Below, in pieces: positions 1-12,906 of a DNA stretch of 64,000 bases. The translations under genes were made by a program, and so were the position numbers. Under the pieces are notes generated by a model. That model had not been told where the DNA came from and searched no databases. It worked only from the letters and a program-made list of their open reading frames with translations. The DNA comes from Halichondria panicea. Lineage: Eukaryota > Porifera > Demospongiae > Suberitida > Halichondriidae. Every line of letters begins with the position of its first letter. The first letter of the stretch is position 1. The stretch covers positions 10,588,632-10,652,631 of the forward strand of contig NC_087377.1 of NCBI RefSeq assembly GCF_963675165.1. The letters run 5' to 3'.

Positions 1-104
1 TATGATTTCATCATATGTAGTATAGCTGATGTTGAATGTTAGGTTCACTGTATTGGTATTGGTCAATACATTAATCATATATATACTTGCTATAGGACAC
101 TTAC

Positions 105-2479
105 CTTTATCTTGTAGGCACTGACATATGGTGCCATTTTTTTGACCTGTATATATACCAGCATTATTATTAATCTATACTTGCATGTTACAAAGTTAAT
201 AACGCACCCTGGAAAGTGCTTGGTTCGGATTGAACACACTGACTAAACGCTGTCATGTTTACTTGAAACGGTGCACAACTCTGCGGTAGGTCATCAAGTT
301 CCAGGCAGAAGTTTGATTTCAGTATAGCACGATCAAGAATGGTATCACCTGTGGCATCATTTACCACCACTACTGTTCCTATCACAGGACTCCATTCTTC
401 ACTTTCGGATGTAGCGCATACAGAGTTATTGCTGCTGTTATATGTAAGATTTGGTGGATACTGGGGACCTGCATGGACATTTTATATTTCATGTCATAAC
501 AATTATAGTCACACTAAGCTCTTTATTTTACCAACCTTGCACTATAATTCTGTTTTGACTTTCGATCACTCTCACATCAGAGTTACCAATTAGTTCTTCT
601 TTAACTAGCAGTATTTTTGTGTCATTGCTATCACGATCAAGATTCTTCCAACATATCCTGTCATTGTCTTGTAGCTCGATGTTATAAGTTGTAAGATTAA
701 ATACAAAGCAATAACAGCTTTTAAATGTGGGTCCAAGCTCCCTCTCCGCAAATACAGGACAAATACAGTCATCATCAGATTTCGGATGTGTCGGCCACAT
801 GACACGTAGATCATTTTTATTTTCTGGTAGGTAGACACAAGATGTCTGACCTTCAGGTATGCAGGTGTTGTTGGTAGTCTCTGTATATGAAAATCAAGGA
901 CAGGTCAAAATTTATCTTTCTTACCATTTACATCTGTTCTGTAGAGATACCCAAGCGTTGCAAAGGGTTCATTGTCTCCATTGGTAAAATTCTTTGCATA
1001 TGTTGTACCATATGCGTCAATGTCTTGAAAATGCTTGCTTGGTATCGAAAAAATAGGCTCCATGACATTTGAAAGATCATCCCATAGTATAGTGCCATAT
1101 TTAATCACGTCGGTGATGAAAAATATATCAGGTTCTGCACCTAAACTGGTACTGTCCACCTCTGATTGGATTTTGAATCCAAATTCCTTATAGGCTAAAG
1201 TCAGGTTCACCAATCGGCTGATAAGTTTAACCCTGGCTGTGTTTGACTGACTGTATACAGCTGCATGCACTATAATGAATATAATGTAATTATACGGACT
1301 ATCCATGCACGACTCTGATATTTGCTGTCGTGCATAAAAATGTACTGTATATACGTATTGACTTACAGGTTTCGTTATCTTTTGGGATACTCGGTCGTAA
1401 AGAAAGGGACACTGTGTACAGCAGCCCAATGCTGTTGTCAACTGTGGTGTAGCATTCATATACAGTGCCTGTTGTGCTGCTCATTGCAGGATTCACAATG
1501 ATCCCACCATAGTGCTTTGAATGCCAACGAGGAAGCTCCGTTACAGGATAGATAACTCCATCAATCCTCCATAGTGTCACAGCGTGCGTTCCTATGGCTG
1601 GTACGCAAGGTAAAAATATCACATCGTTCTCTGTAGCTTGGAAGTTAAGTCCCCTATCAATGTTTAAGTCCGTCTTCAGCTGACCTATAGTCCCTATGTG
1701 CATGTATATACATTATTATAGATTGCTTTTTATGTTCGCATGCATGCAATTGCTATTTTTGCGTATATAGCTGTAATTTCCGGGGGACAGAATATTCGTT
1801 GTTTTTGTGGTTGGAGCTCTGACCACGAACATTTTACCCACGAATGAAGCGATCTTGCCTAAATATGTTGCTCAACCACAAATGTTTTGCCCCCCCCCCC
1901 TCGAAATTACCGGCTATAATTATGATACGGTATTACGTACTTATAAGTTATGAGCCAGATATAATTATTTATAAACGCATTATTTGTGCATATAATTATT
2001 ATGATAGTACCTGATGAGTGATCACTTTCAGAAGGAATCACTACCAAGTGATTGGAGTACAGTTGCTCAAGGTTTGACATACTGTAAGTATAACAATTGT
2101 AATCACCAACATCTTGAAGTGAGACATCTCTTATAAATAAGCCACTTGACACTCTTTGTAGCTGATTAGGCAAGCTTTCCACAGTAAAAATGACATCATT
2201 CACTTCCCAAACAATTGATAGACTGCTTGCAAGTGGGTAACTACAAGGCAGAAAAACACTATCTCCTTCATGGCTGACCAAAGTCAGTTCAAAAGAGTTG
2301 CTCCCAAAGCATGGAATTGCCAACCATAGAATGCCTGCAAAAATGTTGCATGCATGCATGGAACAGTAGTAAAGTCAGTTTCTACATTCAGTTGGCTGCA
2401 TGCCTGTATTCTGCTGTTACAGAAAAAACTTACAGATCAGCACTCCAATGATAGTCTGTGGTTTCCTGTGTTTAGGCAT
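105..2479 (-). CDS. Gene A: two-Ig secreted/surface receptor with novel cysteine domain and FN3-like domain (3' end outside window)
   Basis: Seven exons are reconstructed: 2479-2434, 2334-2011, 1693-1367, 1260-925, 880-536, 468-208 and 146-105. All introns are GT-AG and phase 1, giving 560 codons before the window ends. The chosen start gives a basic n-region (PKHRK) and a hydrophobic core split by intron 1; a start at 2359 without that intron is possible but has a weaker signal peptide. Residues 27-123 are an Ig domain (C...W, then DVGDYNC). Residues 124-232 are a second Ig domain containing LWRIDGVIY and YECY. Residues 233-459 form an unrecognised domain shared with gene E (CxCP, CxC, ICWKNL). 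Residues 460-546 look FN3-like (PPNLTYN). A small exon with CQCLQ follows. Any membrane segment or tail would lie left of base 105. Probable role, inferred: cell-surface recognition. Confidence 0.8.
1766..1918. mobile_element. MITE upstream-side of gene A (in intron 2)
   Basis: The ends are an imperfect inverted repeat (tatagctgtaatttccgggg against ccccctcgaaattaccggctata, the latter ending at 1918). The interior repeats the 'cacgaatattttacccacgaatgaagcga' type sequence seen again at 18480-18560. It sits in the gene A intron between the two Ig exons. It has no coding capacity. Confidence 0.6.
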
Positions 2480-2692
2480 TTCTTTTGCATACATATTAAA
2501 CTTATAAGCATCACTTTAGATTATAGATCTATATTATAGGTCACTATAATTAATACAAACAGTCAGTGTATATTATACATGCATGATGCCATGCAGATCT
2601 AGCACAATTTGCAATTGCATGACCTGCATTGAATATAATTATTTCCCACATGCACATTGCACATGCAATATGTGAATGTCATTATAGGCTGC

Positions 2693-4945
2693 TAGCCTCG
2701 ATCCCAGGCCGAGTTTTCGCTTTTATAACGGTTAGGCAAACAACTGGGCCTGGTACTAGTTGTCTGCGCATGCGTCAAATTTTCATTGTATATTTGTGGT
2801 TAGCCTCGATTCCAGGCCGCTGAGAAAGGCGGCCTGGTATACATTTTTTTTTTTTTTTTTTAGCCTTTATGGCACTGTTTACGCATGCGCCAGAATTACC
2901 AAGAATCTTGGTAATCGTAAATTGTAGTATATTTATCAGTATTCTTATTCCGCATTTAGTTGTAAAACATTGATATCCGTTTCATTTATAATGATGTCAT
3001 TGAAAAAAGAAATCTAGTCCAAGTTGTGTAATGGCTGCTACCTTCTGACAGGACCAGTGCACCTCTCTCTGAAAGAAGTGTTGTGATGGTGATTTCTCCT
3101 CTTGTTTCTCTGAGTGAAGCCATCTTCAAAGTGTTAGTGTGTCTGTTTGACGTTCAGTGCCATTCTCTCTGGAAGGAAGTATTGTTGTGACATTTGCCGA
3201 AAATTGGTCACAGAGTAAGTACGTGGTATCTGATCCGAGAACTGTGTGGCCTGAATGTGTTTACAATCCGAGGGACTTGTTGCTTGAGTGTGTATCTGGA
3301 CTTGTTGCTTGAGTGTGTATTAATGGATAGTGCTTTCAATGGTAAATCTATTGTGTAAATCAATAAGTAGTCCTCACATTATGTTACGTCACAGCCACTG
3401 TACTTATCCACATTTATTTTTTACCCACAGGTTTAACTAATTTCTTATGAGATTAACTTGTCGCCTGAGTGTGTATCCGATCCGAGCCTCAAGTTAATGA
3501 ATAAATCTACAGAGCTAATGTTTTACTTAGCTGTCTCTGTCTACAGTTATACAGAGAGGTAGCCTCTCCTTTTTCTTTTTTCTGTTCTTTAGGCCACTCC
3601 AAGTGATACTCTGGTTTCTGGTCCACCGCCCGCATCAGATTTTATTCTTGGATTTCTATCTCATTATTGGATTTCTATCTCATTATTTCTACTACGCATG
3701 CGCAGAATGGTCCATGTGGTACAAAATAGTGTGATAATGATATTCATTTGCAAAATAATGAGGTGAAATTGATAATGACATAATGAGAAAAGCCGCCCGC
3801 CCGCATGCAATTAGAAAAACTTCAGGACCAGAAACCAGAGTGTCACTTGGAGTGGCCTTATCACAATAACTGTTTTAACGTTCAATGAGATAAAATACGG
3901 TAAATAATAAATTAATTGTCCACCCACGCGCCAACAGTAAATACCAGGCCCACTATTCAAGGGGCTGGGGAGTCAGTCTAATTTGTGGTCGGCAAAAATA
4001 TTTAATAAATCAATAATCGAAATTTGTACACAGAAAATGCACAGAGTGAGTACACAAAAGATGCACATAGGGAGCTGCTTCACAAAGGCCTGGGGAGTTG
4101 CCAGTTGTGCTGCAGCACAATTACAGTGACCCAGGGCAACTTCAGGATGATTGAATGCCTTCAAATTACGTTTCAAAAAGATTTAGCAGGCTGCTGGACT
4201 TCTCTGATTCTAGGCCCCAACTCGTAACTCATTGCTTGAGAAAACGTAGATTCTCTTGATGTCTCTGAGCTACCCAGCAACGCTCGAATGAGCAGATCAT
4301 ACTCCAGTCCTGTGTCTGTGAGTATAGGACAATATTAAAAGAAACCAAAGACGGTTAAACCCTTACCTCAAACTGTCCAGTCTCGTCCGTTAGTATAGCC
4401 AAGAGGAGCACTGTTGGGACAGCTGGATATTAGCCATTGCTCCTGTACAGAGAAGTAGACATTTTAAATACGTGTAGAAATTTCTCGGTTATAGTGTCAT
4501 TGTCGACGAGCTGATGATGGCAGCACCAAGTTCTCTAGCTCACACTCTTCACTTGATCCACCATATTAATGATGAAACTATAGTCTACCTACATTCTTGC
4601 CAAACATGAACAAGACTTGATAGCATAGCCGGCCATAGGGCCCACACAAAAATATCTGACCTTAACAAGCTTGACAAAGCTTTATACCTCTTCCCTTGTT
4701 GTTCAGTCTTCAGAATAAGCTTCAGAGAAGAGAGAAGCTTCAGCTAAGAGCCATTCCAATTGATTTCCAATAATGATAAAACGGGAACTGACTTCTAGTA
4801 CACGATAGTACACGAATATAAATGTCACGAAAGTGAACGAGAATATCCATTCGTCAGAATCTGACGAACGATTGACGCATGCGCAGACAACTAGTACCTC
4901 GCCTAACCGTTATAAAAGCGAAAACTCGGCCTGGGATCGAGGCTA
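2693..4945. mobile_element. Non-autonomous Mutator-like element, 2.25 kb, with 9-bp target duplication
   Basis: The outer ends are a near-perfect inverted repeat of about 85 bp (tagcctcgatcccaggcc at 2693; its reverse complement ends at 4945), extending through 'ttataacggttaggc' and 'actagttgtctgcgcatgcgtcaa'. The element is flanked by the same 9 bases, ATAGGCTGC, at 2684-2692 and 4946-4954. Long TIRs plus 9-bp duplications are the hallmark of Mutator-like elements. I see no transposase frame inside, so it is non-autonomous. A second, smaller TIR element (3592-3857) is nested in it. Confidence 0.85.
3592..3857. mobile_element. Small TIR element nested in the Mutator-like element
   Basis: The inverted ends begin ggccactccaagtg and finish with the complementary cacttggagtggcc; the homology runs on through 'ctctggtttctggtcc'. 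It is 266 bp long and non-coding, so it is probably a MITE. Confidence 0.7.
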
Positions 4946-5246
4946 ATAGGCTGCATGAATGTGCAGGCCGGTGCATTTAGATCCTTACCATGATGATCAC
5001 ACATGCATACAGCTATATATATAGGGTGGTAGATTTAATATGCTCGAGATATTATCTATACAAAAAAATGATTATGCTATTCTTTTATGCTCAAGTTAAC
5101 AGCCTATATTTGCCTATTATATTCCCACATTATTCCTCAAAAGTACAACATAGACCCCATGTCATCGTACAAGTAACATTGAGCTATAAATAATGGCCAC
5201 AGGACTCGTTATTAACACTAGAATGCTATAAGGAGATAATCAACTA

Positions 5247-5401
5247 CAGTGGAACCCCTCTATAACGGACACCTTTGAGGAACAATGTTTTGGCCTTTAA
5301 TATACAGAGGTGGCCTTTGTTGAGAGGTTGTTTTTTGTACACAAACTGTTCATTTGGGACCTGTCACCTGGGTTCCTGGCATTTATATATAAGTTTCACT
5401 G
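5247..5401 (+). mobile_element. Internally deleted pogo-like MITE
   Basis: It begins CAGTGGAACCCCTCTATAAC after a TA and ends TTTCACTG before a TA. It matches the longer copies at 49926-50102 and 50563-50738 but lacks part of the right half. Confidence 0.65.
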
Positions 5402-5731
5402 TACCATGCATGCAGTACATACTTTCATCAGGATTTGTTTTTACTATTATTTATTTGTACTGACCTGCATGTATTAAGTCTTCCAAAACCTGCCTATCAT
5501 TCTCATAAAGGCCAACATTAAGCCAGCACAATTCTCACCAAAAATAATGTGCCTAATCAACTAACCCCTATACATGCAGCTATACATGCATCATAAGTTT
5601 AAGGTTAATCACAACTTACAACTGCTGTCACTGACACACAGTGGATAAATTTTTTTGCACGGGTATATATCCATTTAGCCGGCATTATATACTTATGCTG
5701 GCTTAAATAGATCATTATATAGTTTGTGTAC

Positions 5732-8700
5732 TCAGTTGTTCAGCTCTTTGACTGTAGTATAAGCTTCATTTACTTCCATATGAATTGGATCTTTGCTTGC
5801 TTCCATTCCGATGAACACCACCTTATTCAATATTTGGTCGTACACTGGTTCAGGTAAGTTAGGTTCCTCGTAGATATGCAGAGAATTGCCTATATCATAC
5901 AAAGTAAGGTGGTTATTATTATATATATATATACAGGCCCAGTTTTTAAACTATAGCATGCAGTATATGTATAATAGTTACAATGAAACTAGTCTCGCAA
6001 GCTAGCCGCTACAAAAATGATAGCCCAATACTAATGAAATATACACCAAAATGTGGTCGTGTCTGATAAATCGATTAATCAGACAAAATAAACAGACACA
6101 GGAACCTACAGATCACTGAAGAGGCAGAGCCACAAGATTTAAGGTGCTTTTGGTCGCTAAAAGTCTCCCCTACAACACATTTTTGGAGGTTATATAATAA
6201 TGTTGTTAATATAGGTAGACCTATTGTCGGGTGAAAATCAGCTTGTTTCGCCTATCCGTTCTCCTCCGGCAGCTGTCTGATTATACGTTCTGTCTGATAA
6301 TTGATACTTTACTCTACCAACTGCCAACTAGATCTACCAACTCCCAACTGCCAACTCCCAACTATACCAACCAACTACCAACTACCAACTATATACCAAC
6401 TCCCAACTGCCAACTATACGCGTTTGAACTATCAAGTAGCAAGTGCGAACTACCAACTACGTGGTTGAACTATATCAAGTAGCAACTACGAACTACCAAC
6501 TCTACGCATTTGAACTATCTGAACTATCAACTACGAGTAGCACTCAGGGCCACCGTAAAGCTACACTACACTGCACTTGCAGCTGAAGTGGTCCCGTACT
6601 AGGAAAAGGGTCACTAAAGTAGAAAGCTAGAATCGTGACTGGTCTGGATCCTAACACCAAGCGGAAGGAGCCATACTTCTCTATAGCCTCGAGACCAGTC
6701 TTTCATTATCTGAAAAGAACGCCTATTATTCTAGGTCAGCACAATAGCATTAACAGTGGATATTGTTGGACTTCAATCTCATTGTGTCTGTTTAGTACGT
6801 GCAGACTATACCAGCTGGTCAAGTTCCAATGTAGAACTCGTTTAGCTGAGTCAGCGAGTGATTAGGCTTGATGATTGCGGTAACAGCAAACTGACACAAC
6901 AAGACAATGAATAACTCATTGCCTTTCCTGCTAGCTGCGGTTACAACAGCTAGTATCTGTGACGTAGGTCTGGAGGAATGCCTTTTGTGTGTATTGGGTG
7001 GTGATAAAACAGGGAATAAGGAAATGAGAAATGAGAAACAAAAAATAGGAAATGAGGAAACAAGAAATAGGTTATGATCGTCAATGATTATGACATTTTT
7101 ATAATATTATAGATACGCAAAAGTAATGAACTGATATCAGCCAAGAAGCTAGTATAGGTGACTAAGTGTTTAGAATTAGTTGAGTCAAGTATATATAGTA
7201 GCTAGCACTGAAAAGTTTCATCGGCACCTCCACACAGTCTTTGTCGATACATTGTAGGAATTAAGTTACCATCACTTCAGATGACACAGTGAGCTTTCTT
7301 TCATTAAAGTAGTATCAGCCTTCACTATAGGCATTGCTTGTGTATGGTAGTGGGAATTGCTTTCTTCACCCAGAAACTGAACCCTGTACGTAGCGAGATC
7401 AGATACCAGACCGTGTACTACCAAACCATGTCATTACTTCCTGCAGCTTTACGACAGGACTGGCAGACTAGAAATTGCTTGGTTTGACAAACAGTATTGG
7501 AAGTTTCTTTGCTGCTACATGTAGATGTTGACATTGAGTCCAGTCAATTGACTATCACTTGCTCACCAGATTGTGAAAAATCGGTAAATGTATTGCCAGT
7601 ATAGAGAAGTTAAGGTAGAGGGTATCACACCGTGTACCAGTTAGTATGCATGCCTGTATAATGCCATGATGGCAGAAGAGCCGACCAGTAGCTAAGTATA
7701 ATTTATGCAAGCTTGTCTTCAAACTTGCTCAGAATTATTCTTGTTTCTCATTTCTGTTCTCATTTCTGTTCTCATTTCCTTATTTCCTATTTCTTATTCC
7801 TCATTTCCTCATTTCTTGTTTCTTATTTCCTCATTTCCTATTTCTTATTTCCTCATTTCTTGTTTCCTTCCCTCATTCCCTGTTTTATCACCACCCCAGT
7901 CTATTGGAGTTGCGTACTCTTCCTAATGAACTCTTGGTCTATACCAGTGGCAGATCCAGAGGGGGTTCTTTTGGTTCAATTGAACCCCCTTTGAGAAAGA
8001 AATGAGTGGGAGGCTCAAGCAACTAGTTAGCAAGTTGTTCCTTTCTTACTAGCTTTCACATGCACTTCTCACTTACCTTTAGTCCTTGTTAGTCCTATAA
8101 AGCTTTGTCTGTGTAGTTTCAGTGACTATGAAGGCTAAAAACTCTCCAGCGTAGTGCATGCAGATTGCTTATGAAAAGTGATGACCTTTTTTAGGAAAAA
8201 ATTCGGTGTGTTAATGCGCATGCTCACTGTTTCGAAGAAGTGACTACCTTTTTTTAGGTAAAATAACAGTCCTTGCACTCGCTCAGAGCCCTGGAACCCC
8301 TCTTTCAAGAATTCTAGATCCACCACTGTATACTATATAGCTAGCTGCACGTTGTAGTAAGCATCACAATGATATTCACGGGTAGTTATGGTTGTTGCGA
8401 GCAATTATCAGTCCAGGACCAATTAAAATGCAATTAGACAAGTTCTATACATTGGAACTAGCCTTGATTCAAGGCCGACATTGGAACTTGACCAGGCGTT
8501 CTTTCAGATAACAAACGGCTGGTCTCGAGGCTAACTTCTCTAAGACTGTGATCATGCATGTACCACTAAAAGTTTTAGCATGCCTCTTGAGTTTACTCTG
8601 GTTTTGCTAGGATTAGATAATTATATCACTCTTCTGGTTTCTTTATAATCATGTCACCAGCCGAGAGTTTGCACTCTAGTGCTGGTGCTCTAGAGCCTCT

Positions 8701-11700
8701 ATAATAATAACTCAAGCCTCAAGGAAAAAGATTTAGTTTTTACTATGCCCTTGTCTCGACTCCAGACTTGCAATTGATCGTAATAAGTGAGTCTGCAATA
8801 GTTTGGGGGCCAGACCTAATAGCTCGGGGGCAAAATCAAGTAAAGCTAGGATTTAATAGGTCTGGAGCAGAGGAGGTTGGTCATGATTTAAACCGCGGTG
8901 AAAAGTGCTATGCAAACCCATGTTTGGCCTCTCCTCCAACCGTCTTCAACCCGCTGAGTCAGCACTTTTGTCTCCTTGCATTCCTGAGCATTTATCCTCT
9001 CTTGTATTACATCTCTTGCTAGTTTATGAATTGTAGTAGTGTAAGCCTATCATTGAAGACAGGAGTCAAAGAATCAAGGAAAGTACTATTAGTTTCTGGC
9101 TCATTGATTCGGGTATGACTCGTTTTTTAGTGTGACTGGGTATTGTTAGCATCATCTGCTACTAGTATAGAGTGTTACAATCGTTTAATTGCAGCCGTCT
9201 GGCTTTAGCTATAGGACAGCAACTTTTCATGCTTTCCTCTTCTCCGTGCACACACATTCCTCCGTTGAAATGTGAACAACCTCCTCTGGGCCTGGAGACT
9301 CTTGCAGCATTTCCCAGAGGAGATCCGATATGCGTGCACGAATCATTACAAGTTCAGTGCATTGTGGCAGGACGTTATCATGTGACTGCAATGACCTCAA
9401 TGCACTGAACTTGTAGTGTTTCGTGCACGCATGTCGAACCTCCTCTGAGCAATTCCGTGTGCTCTAGCGGAATGTGCATGGCCAGAGCCAATGAAATGCA
9501 TATCCTATGTCATATGATTTTTAACCCAATGAAATGCGAGTATTGCCTCTGTGGAATTTGGATTACAGCCAATGGAATTTGGATACAGCCGGAGTATTGC
9601 TACATCTACTCCTTCTTTATAACGTCTAATATCACAAGTCTCTACATTCCAAGAGCACACGGAAGTGCTGCAAGAGTCTCCAGACCTCTTTCTCCTCTTC
9701 CCCCTCCCCCCTCTGAAAAAAGGTCTGGCCCGCAGACTACATCTGCAATACGTAGGCATCCTGTGGCTTTGTTGCCTGTCAGGCTCCGCCCATCTACTGA
9801 CTGCCCACGTTCATTTTCACTGTGCCACCGTCAGCGAGGCAGGCTCTCTCCTTTTTCTTAACAACGGTTAGTTCTCTCTTTCTTGTTCCTCCAACTTCCC
9901 ATATTTTATCTTATTGACCTGTGACAAAACGGAAAAAGGAGAGGCTGCGAAGGAGGCTACTGCTGACGTGACATTATAGATACAGGAAAAGAAACAGGAA
10001 AGAGAGGGATTGGCAACAAAAGTGCCTCGAATAGCCATCCGTGTTTCCCTGTGGTTTAATCGAGGCCGCCTAATTCAACGTTAGAAAAATGGCCAAAGAC
10101 ACAAAAAAGAGACAAACGATTGTTTTACTGTCAGTATAAGAATTTTACTGCTTAACTGTTTTATTACAGGGTACACTACATAGTTAAGCAGTTCTAGCTA
10201 TATTATAGTAGTAGGAGGTACATAGCGTCGCATGTACCTCGCGTCGCATGTACCTCTAGCTACTTCACAACAATCGAAATTATGTTTTTGTCGTATCTAA
10301 ATGATGCCTACAAGCAAGTCGAATAGAAGTGTTTGGGGGGCTTGGAAAGGTCTGTATTTACTGTAAAAGGTTAATTATTGTTCTACCGCGTTAGGTGGGA
10401 AACACAGATGCATGGCTCATCAAGTTCTGTATTGATTTTATGTGTAGCTTATGAGTGCACGTGATTCGTTGCCAATCTCTCTCTTTCCTGTTACAGTATC
10501 TATATGCATGGTGACATGCAGCTATATATTTTAGACTTGAACTTTTGGCATACATTATTTTTAACAACAATCATGGGGTCGATCATTACCCACTCTTTGA
10601 GTTCTGGATTCTGCCTGCATGCAGCAAAATTAATTATAATGCATCATGATAATTATAATGTTTGTGCTATTAGTAGCTTTATGTTATGTAGCTTGGCACC
10701 TCCACCGAGGCATCAGCACCTGCGGTGTTTTCATTATAATTATTGGCCCTCCTACATTATTTATAATTATGCCACAATTATACTGGCATGCACTGCTATT
10801 CCTTTGATCTCAGATGTCAAAAGGCAACAAATATGCATCGTATAGCGTGTATATTTCGAGTGTATAACTGTTTGTGGTTTTCCCTGATTAAGCATGTATA
10901 TATATATACTGCGAACATTTTATACCCACGAATTTAATGTCGCATGCATGCTGCAGAAAGGCTCCTATTCAAACCACAAAAACCTTTCTTAACGGTCATT
11001 CCTAAAATATACCTGCTATACGGTATGTAGGTGTATATACTGTATATATATGCATGCTTACCAGTTTTCTGTCGGGCTTTGCATTTCTTGCATTTAAAGG
11101 CAATGAATAGAGTTACTGGAACTACTGTGCTTAGAATTCCAAGAGAAGATCCAATCCCTCCAATAACGACATCTGTATTAAAAGTATTATAGTGCGTGGC
11201 AATAATTGTATAGTTTCTTACAATTATATAGATCAATTTCTCCGTCTGGTCCTAGATTCACTGTATTGCATTGTGTGCTGTATTTATTGTGTTCTCCTTT
11301 ACTCTCAAGCCTTAATCCAGTGTTTCCTACAAAACATATCAAGGTGCATGGTATTTGTCTTTAATTAGTGAAAAATATGGCGAGGGAAACACTGCATGAA
11401 ACTAATAATTCAAAGCGATCAATAAAAATTTAGAGAGTTCTAAGTAGATATCTTTACCTGTGAAGGATATCGATAATTCAGGTGAATTTTGGGCCATGAA
11501 TTGACTTTCAGTTCTGACATTAAGTCTTGTTGTTGGAGTGTAATCGATTATATCATTGTCTAAAACATACACAATTCCTATAGTACTGTACATTGACCCA
11601 ATAACACACTGAATGTTAGTGAGATTCATTGACGTGGCAACTTTAGTGATTTCCAAAGAAGAAAGTTGTGAATTAAAATGATATGGTGGCGGTAAGTATG

Positions 11701-12055
11701 AGTGTGGATATATTACACTATCAATAATCCACGAAGGTGCATCATGCCTTTCTTCTTGGCAATCACAACCAAACCAAGCGGAGTCTCCAGAAAGCACATG
11801 TATGTTAGTAGGCTGCGATCTAAATGTACATGATCCTGCAAAATAGCAGCAACACAATCAGTGTACACATAGAGAGACACCTTTTACTTTATCACTCCAT
11901 GCATGTTATTCACATGCAGCTGTAGCTAATGTTATAATTATCTCTTAATCATACATCGTGTCGTATTCCTTACTGAAAACATTTTGCTTACCTTTTACTC
12001 CACATAGACATAATATGTGTGATAGTAACAGCAAAGCGTAAGTGACTCTCATCAT
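5732..12055 (-). CDS. Gene B: single-Ig membrane receptor with three-tyrosine cytoplasmic tail
   Basis: Five exons: 12055-11992, 11835-11458, 11326-11222, 11172-11062 and 5889-5732. All are joined in phase 1 and give exactly 271 residues plus a stop. Residues 1-21 are a signal peptide (MMRVTYALLLLSHILCLCG). Residues 22-147 hold a variant Ig domain (FGCDC, then SWIIDSVIYPHSYLPPP, then NIQC). Residues 148-182 are a short stalk. Residues 184-208 are a membrane segment (VVIGGIGSSLGILSTVVPV) followed by the stop-transfer KCKKCKARQK. The tail exon carries Y226 (HIYEEP), Y236 (EPVYDQI) and Y263 (NEAYTTV), which align with gene C. The last intron is 5.2 kb and full of repeats, so the tail join is the weakest part; frame, phase and similarity to gene C support it. 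Likely role, inferred: surface receptor signalling through SH2 proteins. Confidence 0.8.
6300..6520. repeat. CCAACT-type simple repeat
   Basis: Imperfect tandem 5- to 7-mers based on (C/A)CCAACT, such as ctaccaactcccaactgcc, run through this stretch and degenerate to the right into 'gaactaccaact'. Confidence 0.85.
6995..7896. mobile_element. TIR element, about 0.9 kb
   Basis: The left end tgggtggtgataaaacaggg is mirrored at 7877-7896 (ccctgttttatcaccacccc). The inverted similarity continues inward through purine-rich 'gaaatgagaaac' and its complement at 7740-7870. No transposase frame is visible. Confidence 0.7.
9313..9450. mobile_element. Hairpin MITE
   Basis: The two arms (cccagaggagatccgatatg... 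and its near complement ending ctcctctgagc) share 'tgcgtgcacgaat' and 'acaagttcagtgcattg'. One arm of the same family reappears at 63940-64000. Confidence 0.7.
9976..10504. mobile_element. MITE of the GGGATTGGCAAC family, copy 1
   Basis: The inverted ends contain 'aggaaagagagggattggca' on the left and its complement near 10467-10492. The family recurs at 28258, 32833, 34079 and 42206. Confidence 0.7.
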
Positions 12056-12906
12056 AAAGACCAACCACGCTAACGATATTTATATTTTAGTTATATGGAG
12101 CTGTTGTAGGACCAAACAGTTTTATAGGCTGCAGTGTTATTTAGCTCGAGTTTCAGAGGCTATAATAATACACACTCTTGGTGGTGCATTTGTTTACCAA
12201 ACTATTATAATTGCACAATAATTGCAAATTGAATGTGTCAAGATCAAATAAAATAACATGCATGAATGCTGAATCGAGGAGAAATATAGTTCAGCTTGTA
12301 ATCCATAATTATTGGCTATTGCATCCAGTTGTTATAGTTAACGTATTATAGTTGCCACGAGGCAAATTATAGTACTTCAGTTCTATAGTTGTATAATTAT
12401 AAATATTCTGTACTGTGATAAGCGTACAAGTGCATGAGGTATATATATAGGATTGAGAGCAAAGGTCACCGTTAGAGTGCCCTTTGTATACTTGTTCTGC
12501 ATGTGACTTCTGTCCTCATACAATCTTGACACTGCCTTGTTTACACATGATACAAAATTATACTGCAGTGCAAACTGAACTTTTGTTTATATATAATTAT
12601 TCATTTTCTCCCAAAAGCTGTCGCTTATACTTTGCTTGTTTCCTTTAGGGACATTATAAGTTTTGTTCAATAACAATTATAATGAATTAATCATGCACTT
12701 ATAGACTAAGTTTATAAACTATTTCCGCATTAGTTACTGGGTTATTTATCTATGTTGATAACAACAGGCAGTGCAGATACAGTAACTATACTCTGACGCA
12801 CGCAATGACAACAGCGAGCAATGATAAACTTCATTGGTACTGACATGAAACCATCAGGAGTGCACTCCTGATCCCATCCATAACAACTAATCATTTTCCA
12901 GTTTCT
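12056..12906. other. Intergenic, upstream of gene B
   Basis: AT-rich sequence directly upstream of the gene B start. I see no gene, RNA or clear promoter element in it. Confidence 0.5.

Larger units (their letters stand above)
5890..11061. other. Long repeat-filled last intron of gene B
   Basis: I see no further exon of gene B here. The stretch holds a CCAACT satellite, a TIR element at 6995-7896, hairpin repeats around 9313-9450 and a MITE at 9976-10504. The open frames near 7705-7994 come from TTTCTCAT-type simple sequence. Confidence 0.6.

Noticed and set aside
226-268. Tyrosine motifs of B and C as classical ITAM or ITIM (given as residue positions in protein B)
   Set aside because: The residues at -2 and +3 do not match the strict consensus (YEEP, YDEV, YTIP), so only ITAM-like spacing is claimed.
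6231-6482. Open frame rich in Pro, Thr, Asn and Leu
   Set aside because: It is read through the CCAACT satellite.
7705-7994. Two overlapping open frames rich in Phe, Leu and Ser
   Set aside because: They are translated TTTCTCATTTCC-type simple repeat at the right arm of a TIR element.
9457-9871. Open frames with Pro/Ser-rich sequence
   Set aside because: They lie in repeat sequence with inverted counterparts (gctgcaagagtctcca against 9290-9310) and have no domain.
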